Source: Stercorarius parasiticus
Taxonomy: Eukaryota; Chordata; Aves; Charadriiformes; Stercorariidae
Assembly (NCBI GenBank): GCA_013396915.1
Contig: VWZL01005058.1
Location: 211,001-275,000, forward strand
Length of the DNA: 64,000 nt
Direction: 5' to 3'
Of the stretch, positions 27,901-37,761 are shown one piece after another. The notes beneath the pieces were generated by a model, which saw only the letters and a list, made by a program, of their open reading frames with translations, did no database searches and was not told the origin of the DNA. A program made the position numbers and the translations under genes. Within the stretch, counting starts at the first letter, position 1; each line of letters begins with the position of its first letter.

Positions 27901-28035
27901 CCCACAGGATACAGTCCTTCATGAACTTCTCCAACACGGGTCCTTCCCACAGGATACAGTCCTTCATGAACTTCTCCAACACGGGTCCTTCCCACAAGCT
28001 GCAATTCTTCAAGAACTGCTCCAGCGTGGGTCCTT
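27901..28035. repeat. 45-bp tandem repeat inside the LTR
   Basis: Unit 1 (27901-27945) and unit 2 (27946-27990) are identical over all 45 bases, beginning CCCACAGGATACAGTCC. A third unit (27991-28035) has clearly diverged, and looser relatives with the CTCCAGYRTGGG wording continue to about 28330. Forty-five is a multiple of three, so every added unit keeps whatever reading frame it is in. The perfect match of units 1 and 2 inside an otherwise decayed LTR suggests a late local duplication or gene conversion. Collapse or expansion during assembly is an alternative. Confidence 0.92.
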
Positions 28036-28649
28036 TCCGGGAGGCACAGTCCTTCAGGAAGGGACTGCTCCAGTGTGGGTCCGCCATGGGCTGCAGTCCC
28101 TGCCAGAAAGCCTGTTCCTGCATGGGCTTCTCTGTGCAGGCTACATCTCCTGCCAGGAGCCTGCTCCAGCATGGGCTTTCCATGGGCTGCAGCCTCCTTC
28201 AGGTCACGTCTGCCTGCTCGAGCATGGGGTCGTCCATGGGCTGCAGAGAGGATATTTACTCCAACATGGTCCTCCATGGGCTGCAGGGGGACAGCCTGTT
28301 TCATCATGGCCCGCTCCAGGGGCTGCAGGGGAATCTCTGCTCCGGCACCTGGAGCACCTCCTCCCCCTCCTTCCTCACAAACCTTGGTGTCTGCAGGGCT
28401 GTTTCTCTCACAGTTTTTTCACTGCTCACTCTCACAGCTGCTGCACAGTGTTTTTCACCCTTTCTTCGATACGTTACCACAGAGGAGCCACCAGCATCAC
28501 TGACGGGCTCAGCTTTGGGCAGCAGCGAGTCTATCTTGGAGTCAGCTGCAACTGACTGTCCAACATGGGGGAAGCTCCTGGTCTCTTCTCACAGAAACCA
28601 AACCTGCAGCCCCCTTGCTACCAAAACCTTGACACATAAACCCAATACA

Positions 28650-31600
28650 TTTGCTTTTTTATCACACCAAATGAAACTCCACATCTTTCTACATTTAGGA
28701 TAATTATAGAGTTGCTCGCCCTGCTGGACTAGAAAGGATCCCTAGTTGTTCTCTTTCTCCTCTGCCTCTGATGCACAGACATTACAGGCCTTATTGCTAC
28801 TCCAGGATAATTCACAGTCTGAAGGACTGTCTCCTTCATTTCCTACATCCCCTGCCAGGGATATCAAAATCCCAGAAGAGAATAAAATGGAGAAATGCAG
28901 CCAAATGCAAAATGTGCTCATCAGTTGTTAAATTTTAAGTGCTAATATCTGACACAAGAAAATGGAAGTCTGTATAGTGTGATCTCAGGCATTTTGTACT
29001 GGCACATGAAGAATGCAGTTATGCTGATGTTTAAGGAGAAGTCCCCAAGCAGCACTGTTGATCATTTAATGAAAAGTTCTGCTCAGAATTTAATTGCCTT
29101 TAAAAGAAAAATAGTTGAACACTATCCTGATTTTTAAAGAGAGGAAAAGAAAGTAGAGATTACACAGTCCCACAATAAGCATCAATCATGCTCATCCTGC
29201 AGCTACAGCATTCTGTACACCCAGTTTTTGAAAGGATACGGTAGAGGCAGGAAACAAGATGAATAGAAGCCTGATGTGGTTTCTGTATGAAAGGAGCCAA
29301 AGAGAATGGGACAGTTTAGCACAGAGAGATGAATAGGAACAGGCAAACTGCTGTACTTAGAGCGGTATGTTATAAAGAAGGAAAATTACATGCTCATAGT
29401 TATCATAGAGTACATTAAATTATTCTGAAAGGCCAGTAAAAGGAAATACCTTCTACATACCCTGCAATTAGGCTTGTTGCATCAAGATAATATCAATGTG
29501 AATCTCTGGTATGATCCAAAAGAGGATGCTTCAGAGAGTCCAGCTCCCGATCTGAATCTGAACTTTATAGCTAGAATGAACTTGAATGTATCTTTTAAAA
29601 AGTGTTAAGACTTGTCAGAGAGAGAATGTGTGTCGCAGAAACAAGCATACAAAAATGGCATCTGTATTTCATGTTTATCTGCTGCTCTGCACTATACATG
29701 AAGGCTATAGTTCCCATTTAACATGACATCACTTATCAATGAAGTCTGAAAAGAGAATGCCGTTTCAAAGGAAACCCTTGCCCTTGACAGTAGCAGTGGC
29801 TGCAGAAGCAGCCTGTAAATGCTTAAGGACTTATTTGCCTAAGGAGGTCCTTAGGAGTAGAAGCTGTTCTTTAAATTTGTATCTTATTTCATCCAAAATA
29901 ATGTAGAAGGGTCAGCAAGGCCTAAATCCCAGAGCTTATGCAAACCCTGGTAAGTTGCAGGCAGCATCAAGCAGCGCAGTGTGGACAGCTGCACCCGTGT
30001 GCTCATCACATGCCATTGATCATGCCATTAGCAACTCCCCAGAAGGACCCACATCAACAAAAATTTCCACCTTGTTAGAACAGCAGGCCAGTCCCCCTTC
30101 CTCGGGTGATCTTTCACCCCAGTGTTGGCATGCCATGCACAAGAACAGCCTCCTACCAGAGTAAATTGGTGTGCAATCAATAATGGTTTGGATTAGTGAT
30201 AGCTACAGTGGGGCAAAAGCAAACCCTCACTGCAGACAGGCCCCAGCTGAGATCTATGAGGCATTCAAAGTGGGCCAGGATGTTTTATTGGTAAGGCAGG
30301 TCAATCAACATGTAATTGATTTTAATTATCACTCTCTTAAACTCTTCACATGCAGCCAGCTGTTAGCTCCATCACCAGCAGGTGAGTTTCATAAAAAAAA
30401 ATATGTACAAAATACTTTCCTGCAACATGAAAACTTGAAAGTAAATGATTTCTAAGCTGGTCCTTAGATGTAGAAACTTTCACCAGTTGTTCATTAGCGT
30501 GAAGGGCAAACACTCCAGCATCACTGGCAGCTGGATTTTTAAGGTAGCTTTTGAGCCTTGGGGGTCTAATGATCATTAAATAATGACATATAAACCCAAA
30601 CCACATTGTGCTGGATAATCTTTCTGCAACCAGACAGTTACATTCACATAACACAGTGATGTGACTATTGATTACATTACAGGCTAAGCCACGGCTATTT
30701 AATTAATTTCTGTTGAAGTCTACTGGGTAATTTGCTGAGGAGTGCTCTGCAGGAAGCACTGCGGCTGCTGCTATATGTTTGCTTCAGGGCTGGTAACTCT
30801 GATAGTGACCAGCAGCTTTTCCCCAGGACCCTGGGAGGATGCTGGAAAATATAAGATCTCTGCAGGACTGTAAGAGACATCTCATGTCTTAGTTCAGTTG
30901 GGCTGAGATTTACTCATGGGCTAAATCAGGTTGAAAAACTGCTACTAAGGTAACTCTGGTTTAAGTACTCATTTCTTCTGCCTTAAGTGGTTTCTTTTGC
31001 CCTCACGTTCCCTGCTTGTCTCCTCCCTAATTTTGAGTGTCTCACGTGCTCTCCTCACTTTCTCTTCCCACTGCATAGTGAGAGACAGGGAAATGCTATC
31101 CCATACAGCACCTTGTTATATACCTTCCCATATTACAGGTGAGGAGGTGATGCCCTAAAGTAAAAGTTCCTAAGTATGTGCGAGTACCTCAGCCCTATTG
31201 ATTACAGAAAGATTTATAAACTAAATCCATTTAAAAATTCATGCAAGGTTTTAGAGCTGCAGCTATCAGAGCCAAAATCCCACATTCAGATCATCCAGTC
31301 ACCACCTCTCAGCTCCTGTCTCAAACCCTGCAGGAGTTTTCTGTACAGAAGTGTCTACATCTTCAGTTTTAATTTCATTAAGAGCCTTGAAGGGCTGCCC
31401 TTGAGCACTTTACTCTTGACAGAGCTGGGCAGGTTGGCACCAATTTCATGCGTCAGCCTGGCTGTTGCTCATGAAGCAGACGTTTCTCCACACCTCTCCT
31501 CTTTGCATGACTCAACACAAAAAGCGCTCCGAATGCCAGCCAGCAAGCTGGAGGCTACATAAAGGCCACTCAAAGAGCACATGGGTGGTGAGGGCACCAT

Positions 31601-33115
31601 TCCCTGTGCTGCTTTTCCAAGGTGTGAGGTGTCAGAGGGAGACAGAGGGATAATCCCTTCCTCTGCCAGAGAAAACTTGGAAGCAGCCTTGAGACAACCA
31701 GGTGGTGGCAGAGGGCAGGGGGAGAGGAGCGTTCATTCCCTCCTGGGGAAACAGTCCCACTGAGGGTGGAGGAATTATATGTGAAACAGGTGAGAGAGGA
31801 AATCCTATTCTCAAGGAGTGTCCCTCAAGGAGGGATGGCTGCGAATGCAAGTCTTTCTTCCAGCAAACACCTCGCTAGCTGAGTTTATGGTAAAGGTGCA
31901 TCCCATGCAAAAGGGAATGGCCACAGCAGGATGGAGAGGGAGCAGATGTGCACACCCCCATGCACAGGGCATGTCACCAACTGGTAAAAATCACCCTTCA
32001 AATCCCCTCAGGGGACTCAAGCAGGACAGCATATGTGCTGTGCAAGAGGGAGCAGATCCTCACTGGTCTTAGAGAGGCTCCAGTGCTCAATTGCAGGTGA
32101 CAGCGGAGGATTTGGGCTTGGAAGGGGCAAAAAAATTCTTTGTAGCATGAAATAGCATGCCTGCCTCCTGGAGCAGGTTGGACACTGCTCTGACATCTCC
32201 TGAACAGAGGCCAGATCTGCTGGGCCACTATGGACCCTGTTTTGCCCCCAGTGTGCTGAGACCCTGTGTTTGCTGCAGGGGAAGCATGGGTCACCAAACC
32301 CAGGGCTGCAGAGGTAGCTCAGACCTCAGGACCGGGAGTGCTAAGGAAATGTGTGCTGTCAGAGCGTGAGCCTTTCTGTGCTCTCCCAGCAGGAGCTTGG
32401 CCGCTTTGGACCTTCGCTGGTGGACATTTGGATGCTACAAAGAGCTACTGTCACAGGTTCTGAAAATTCATATTTGGGCCAACAGCTGTGTACCTGGGTC
32501 CCAAGGAGCTTCCCATGCAGTGGGCATGCAGAAAGTCTGCAGTGGAGCTGCGGGTTCGTCCTAAACCTCGAGGTGGAATGACTGAACCACTTTTCTTCCT
32601 TCTCACCTCAGTGGCGACATGAGAAAAATGAGTTTCAGACTTGGCATTTAGTGCTCAGGCAGCCCCTGAGTTGTCATAGATTTAATTCAGGTACACCAAT
32701 AGTCCACAGACTAAATTGCATCAAGTATCTAGGACTACTCAGGAAAGGCAGCTGGCATTTTTTCACATTTTTACACGACAAAAATACAAAATTTCACTGA
32801 AAAAAAAATCATTTTGGTAAAGCTTTTCCCATTCTTTAGGGGGAAAAAAATTGTTCATTTTCATTTGTCAAGTTTTCCTTCTTGTTTTTTAATGTGACCC
32901 AGTAATGGATTATGCAAGCTTCGTCCCAGGCATGCAATAATTACTCTGTGGATGAAGGATTTATAGTCAGGGCATGTAATTGGGAACTTTTCACACACGC
33001 TTATTTTCAAACACATAAATAAATAATCTCAGAAGCAGCTAAACTCAGTATTAGTAGCCGAACTTCCCTTGCATATTTCTGCAGTTCACAGTCCCATTGC
33101 CTGAGGAAAGAGTAA
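28650..33115. other. Unique non-coding sequence
   Basis: No gene supported between the LTR and the large CR1. The best open frame is 128 codons (plus, 31176-31562), without motifs. A perfect 12-bp palindrome TAATGATCATTA lies at 30567-30578. GC rises modestly at 31550-32560 but CpG remains sparse, so no promoter island is inferred. Confidence 0.5.
30567..30578. promoter_or_regulatory. Palindromic double TAAT site
   Basis: TAATGATCATTA is a perfect 12-bp palindrome with two homeodomain core sites (TAAT) facing each other across four bases. Such spacing can suit paired homeodomain dimers. It is a weak single-site motif, and binding is not demonstrated. Confidence 0.25.
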
Positions 33116-33958
33116 GAATCATAGATTCATAGAATGCCAGGTTGGAAGTGACCTAAAGGATCATCTGGTCCAACCTTTCTTGGCAAAAGCACAGCCTAGA
33201 CAAGATGGCCCAGCACCCTGGCCAGCTGAATCTTAGAAGTGTCCAATGTTGGGTAATCCATCACTTCCCTGGGGAGATTATTCCAATGGCTGATTGTTCT
33301 CCGCGTGAAAAATTTTCCTCTTGTGTCCAGTCGGAGTCTCCCCAGGAGTAACTTGTACCCATTACCTCTTGTCTTTTCCACGTGACTCCTTGTAAAAAGG
33401 GAGTCTCCGTCTTCTTTGTAGTCACCCTTTAAATACTGCAACATGGTGATAAGTTCTCCCCTAACCCTTCTTTTCTCAAAGCTGAACAAACGCAGTTCTG
33501 TCAGCCTTTCTTCATATGGCAGGCTTCCCAGTCCTCTTATCATCTTTGTGGCCCTTCTCTGGACCGTCTCCACTCTGTCCATATCTTTTTTCATAGCGGG
33601 GACCAGCACGAGACACAGTATTCCAGGTGTGGCCTGACAAGCGCTGAGTGGAGCTGCATCAGCAGCTTTTCAGTAGCATGCATCATCTTTGCCGCATCAG
33701 CACACTGTTCACTCATATTGAGCTTGTTGTCCACCAGGACCCCCAGGTCCTTTTTCACAGAGCTGCTCCCCAGACAGGTAGATGCCAGCTGGTGCTGCAC
33801 TCATGGATTATGTTTTCCCAGGTGCAAGACCTTACACTTGTCTGTGTTGAACTTCATAAAGTTCTTGTTAACCCACTCTTCCAGCCTATCCAGGTCTTCC
33901 TGCAGGGTGGCTTTCCCTTCCCAAGTGCCCACTTCCCCACTCAGTTTGGTACCATCAT
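33116..33958 (-). mobile_element. CR1 LINE, 5'-truncated copy of about 840 bp
   Basis: The plus strand opens with GAATCATAGATTCATAGAAT (the CR1 octamer tail), followed by GGTTGGAAGTGACC and GGTCCAACC, which is the 3' UTR read backwards. Reading on the minus strand, the coding part lies at 33958-33196 and the 3' UTR and tail at 33195-33116. The 5' end is lost near 33958. Compared with the usual CR1 layout there appears to be an internal deletion around 33645-33672, where the plus strand jumps from GCGCTGAGTGGAG to GCATCAGCAGC. The coding remnant is described separately. It is immobile. Confidence 0.95.
33196..33958 (-). pseudogene. CR1 ORF2 C-terminal remnant (reverse transcriptase)
   Basis: Intact ORF2 encodes an endonuclease and reverse transcriptase that copies CR1 RNA at its target. 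Only the part after the catalytic FADD region remains. Conserved blocks in order are DLDRLEEWVNKN, MKFNTDKCKVLHLGK (about 33885-33810), KDLGVLVDNKLNMS (about 33760-33720), ALVRPHLEYC (about 33635-33605), QRRATKMIRGLGSLPYEERL (about 33555-33495), and a HWNNLPREV end (about 33270-33245). The frame is broken by an in-frame TGA at 33803-33801 and by a frameshift near 33600. Missing residues between the NMS and ALVRPHLEYC blocks fit the internal deletion. It cannot make a working enzyme. Confidence 0.92.
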
Positions 33959-35537
33959 TTGGTAAGAGAGTGTGAGACACTATAAAGTGGCAGAGAAGTA
34001 CTGAATTGGTTGGAAAAGCTGCCTTTCCCATTTTGGTACTAGCGCTTGCTGTGACAGCACCCAGCAGAGCTTGGCTTTGGTACCAGAATGGCATTAAAAC
34101 GTAATTGCGACAAAGGTGACCAGCCTGATACATGGACCCATGTTGTGGGGACTTTTTTCCTTGGGCATGAAAGAGAAGAGAAGCGCTTAACAGAATGAAG
34201 CTGAAACGAAGAGGCCAGGGTCTACGGTGCAGGCCAGCTTGGAAGAAAGGATGAGGTTAAAAACCATGTTGAGTGAGATCCATTTTGCCCCCATTTTATT
34301 CACTTACCACCACCTACACGATGACTAGTTAAAGCCTCATGGGGAAAACCACTGCACAGACTTTTTCTGGCAGCTGAAGCGAAACTTCATTGATTTGACA
34401 GCATCTCAGATAAATCACATACAGATCTAGAATGCAAGATTTCCCTGACAAAAACCACAGTTTGAAGGGAACTCAAATAACTCCATCAATAGCGACTGAT
34501 ATGGCTGAATATCCAAAGGGAACGTATAAAGCAGTAAAAGGCTTTTCTGGGGGGTCAGAAAATTGCCTATGAGAAACACGTGATAAATGTAGATTTCAAA
34601 ATGCCTCTAAATTTGATTGTGCATGGAAGCTGGCTGAAACAGTGTATTGGACCAGTTTTGAAATTTTAAAATTTTATTTCAGCAACAAGTATTTGCTTAT
34701 TTATTCTAAAGCAAGAAGGGGAATGGCACAAGATTGCTCACAGAAATTTGGGAGACAGGCTGAAAATAAGTCTTGGTGGTGTCAATATGGACTTTTGTAA
34801 GTTTTGTATGCCAGGCCCAGACAAGAAGAGACCTGCTTTAGGCACAGTGGATTGAAGAATAGAAGATAGCTCCTACCTGGAAGAGCTTACTCTGACCAGC
34901 TGGGTTTGAGACTCATTTTTCTTTGCCATTTGTCTTAATGATGTCTATAAATGTATAAAACAGCTCTGCTGTTGCTATTACTATTGTAGTATCATAATTT
35001 ACTGTTTGATCTACAGCTCTCACTTTACTACTGCTCCAAGAAATGATGTTGAGGTGGAGAAGCAGGCTGAGTCTCTCACAAAGTGGTTCCTCCCTGGAAC
35101 AGGACATGTGTCACTGGAAGCCAGAACCAGCTCCTCGGTCTGCTCCTGGGGCAGACAGTTTAAACACGCCTTGTGTATGGAAATAGATAACAGTTTTAGA
35201 AAGCTTGGAGTGTCTCATCAGATCTAGCCCACGGCTGTCTCGGACACTGATCTCTGAAGTGACCTTTCAGAAGCTCATCAAGTGCCATCTTCGTTTGGTA
35301 GGTCTTTTTGACTTCACTGTTAAAGGGCTGATCCAGAATCTAGTTTTACTAGAGTCCTTTTTTGTGTTTTACTCCCTCATAGCTTTCATTTTCCGAACAC
35401 AAGCAAGCCAAAATCTTCTAGTCTTTTCTATTGTGAAGAGCTCCCCCGCTCCCCATCCCATCCCTTCACAGCATGTTTTCCAGGCTCAGTTCATCCTTCT
35501 TGAACTGGGGTGACAGTTCCAGTTTATGGAATATGCA

Positions 35538-35562
35538 ACATTCCATAATATGGAACATTCCA
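35538..35562 (+). promoter_or_regulatory. Paired TEAD-like (MCAT) sites
   Basis: ACATTCCA occurs exactly at 35538-35545 and again at 35555-35562, start to start 17 bp. Just upstream, TATGGAAT forms a perfect 8-bp inverted arm with ATTCCATA (35525-35547). The RCATTCCW word is the recognised target of TEAD transcription factors. Two identical copies within 25 bp is more than expected for an isolated chance match, but no function is shown. Confidence 0.35.
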
Positions 35563-36133
35563 GTTCAAAACTGTTTCACTATTTAAAAGCACTTATAAAT
35601 AGCAGTTTACCCAACTTCTTATTCAATTAGGAACATAAAATACGACCCCAGCCCCCGAAGGCTCTCATACCACCTCTTTCACTAAAGGGACACCCAAGAA
35701 TATATGGCAAGACCATGGGTTATTTAAAAATTCTAACGCCCTCCCTTCTGAGCCTTTGGCTTTGCACTTTGGTTAGGCTAATTATTCATTGAAAAGGGGA
35801 TATGTGGATTCATTTTTTGAGAATTAATCTATTTGGTGACAGTTCTAAACTGGTGGTTACATTCCCTTGATCTCTTTTTAATTTAATGTGTGAACAAATG
35901 AGTCTCCATGCTAGTCTTCTGAAATTATCACGTTGGGTTATCTGTCAATATATGTATTGGACAGTGTGCTTGTTCAACAGGTGTGCTGAACATGGAAAAC
36001 CATTAATTATTTCCTTATTTTTCAGGATAATGTTAATTAGCCTTCATGACAAATTAAGACCTTCCATACTTCAGTAGTCCCACACCGACACCATCCCAAA
36101 TGTGATAATAACTTACTACAATAAAAGAAACAC

Positions 36134-36147
36134 CAGTCATCTAGTGG
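36134..36147 (-). promoter_or_regulatory. Weak CTCF-like site (reverse)
   Basis: On the minus strand CCACTAGATGACTG matches the CTCF core at 12 of 14 positions; the second G of the GGC triplet and the following purine differ. It is weaker than the sites at 25666 and 62706 and could easily be chance. Confidence 0.2.
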
Positions 36148-37735
36148 GTGGTCTCTAAGCAGGGAACCAGAAGACAAACTATTCCTAGCTTGCTTGCTTG
36201 CCTACAATATGAATAATGATTCTCTTACCCCTGTGTTTTTGTGTGTATATGTGTATTTTCTTCTTGCCTTGTCTCCTTGGATTTTAAGGTGGTTGGGGCA
36301 TAGCAAACTGCATTAGCAAGTAATTTGTTACAACATGTATGTAACCACAGTGCAAAATTATCATAACTGACAAGCTGAGAGCCACACAATTCATCTTTTT
36401 TTTTATGCAGCAGATTTTATTCTACGCATTTTGTTCTAGTCTGATTCGAAGCACCAAAATCCCCTTAGCAGCCAGGGCACCAGTGTTTCTCGTTCAGCTT
36501 CACTCAAGAGCAATCCAGTTTGTTCTCTCTAAGACCATTGCAAACCAGATTGTGGTAAGCAGAGGTGGTCAGTAGCCTTGCTTGACAACTGCACTCCTGC
36601 TCTGAGCTAAAATACTCTTTCATCGTATTGTATATTGCAAATTTTCTCAACTTTCAAAAGCTAAAGCAACATAAATAACACAGAAAGACAGGGCAAATAG
36701 CAACAGAGAGGTAGAATAAAGGTATGCTCCACATCATAATGAAAAAAACATTAGACCAAACCTATGCATAAAGACAAACTTATTAACCAAATATGTTCAT
36801 TTGGGAATGTTTGCAATCTTAATAGAAAATGCTGGCATTCCTGAAATTATACCTTTTTGAACTCTTCACTTCATGATAATTAATTTTTTCTCCTTCATTG
36901 GGACACAAACCCAAATATTTAATACTAGGATCTAACATGAGCCACAGTTTCCCCTTTTCAGTCAGCTGTAACAAGTTCTTTTTTCTAAAAGCATGCAGAC
37001 TGGTCATTTTTATCATTTTCTACCAAGCATTTTGGTTTTTTAGATTGTGGCTTTTAATGAGTAAATAGTTTTGAACACATTGGGCCAAAAATTGGCATTT
37101 GTGTATTGCAACTCCAAGAGAGAGACAGTAATTTGGAAGACGATGGCAAAAACTAGATCAGAAACATGATATTCAGAGGTCTTGTCTCCAGCACTAAAGC
37201 CATCTAATCACAGCTGCTCCTGACTACCAAAGCAGGGCTTGATCTGTGGGAGTTAAAAATCACAGTGTAACATCTCCTCCTTCCTTCTGTAGAAACTTGT
37301 TGACATTTTGGAGTGAAGCAGGAGAAAGTTATGCTGAAAAGTAGCTTATTCCACAGAATTCACTTAATTTACTTGAAATCTTTTGCTTTCCTTGGATTTG
37401 TTCACCTAAGTAGTAACTTGTGAATCTATCTTATTAGGCATTTGCTTTTTGCCATTAGGTGTGGAACACTGTTTGACAGCCACTGTCGCACAGGGTAACA
37501 TTTGTATATAGTAAATGGAGGCTTAGCAATTGCATATCATCCTCTACCCCGGAGAACCAAAAAATGATGATTCCTGATGCACACAGATGGCTTTTTATCT
37601 TCAGGGAAATACCAAGCAACTCTCTTTGCACCAGCCTCTGATGCTGTTAATGTTCATAATTACTATATGTTTTCATAACTGCATATTAAGTTTTTTTCTT
37701 CTTTATGAGCATTTTCATTAGCCTTTGTTTACTTC

Positions 37736-37761
37736 CTAAAATGAACCCAAGTTCATTTTAG
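37736..37761. repeat. Perfect 11-bp inverted repeat
   Basis: CTAAAATGAAC, spacer CCAA, then GTTCATTTTAG: 11-bp perfect arms and a four-base loop. A transcript of either strand could fold into a stable small hairpin. Arms of this length with a short loop are unusual in 64 kb of random sequence (rough expectation well below one). It is flanked by AT-rich sequence without other repeats. A microRNA precursor would need a longer stem. Confidence 0.85.

Larger units (their letters stand above)
27489..28649 (-). mobile_element. Solo LTR of an avian endogenous retrovirus
   Basis: The block opens on the plus strand with TGTGGTGGGCTGACCTTGG and closes with AAACCCAATACA. On the minus strand it therefore starts TGTATTGGGTTT and ends in CCACA, giving TG...CA termini. 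I recognise the overall order from an LTR common in many bird genomes: a minus-strand U3-like start, a G-rich GGAGGAGGTGCTCC segment near 28340-28370, an array of 45-bp units, then an AATAAA signal (27673-27678). The length of about 1.16 kb is plausible for that LTR. No gag, pol or env sequence and no second LTR lie beside it, so it is most simply a solo LTR left by recombination. No clear target-site duplication is visible at the two edges. The usual TATA-like position near 28463-28475 looks degraded, and an A run at about 27712-27724 has expanded. It is ancient and inactive. I do not assign a family name. Confidence 0.82.
33959..37735. other. Unique non-coding sequence, AT-rich
   Basis: No gene supported; open frames are at most 102 codons. 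The stretch 35770-36070 is AT-rich with repeated TAATTA-type words and little else, resembling conserved non-coding texture. A TEAD-like pair (35538-35562) and a weak CTCF-like site (36134-36147) are listed separately. Confidence 0.45.

Noticed and set aside
27901..28330. CRISPR-like array
   Set aside because: The units are contiguous 45-bp tandem repeats without unique spacers, in a vertebrate LTR.
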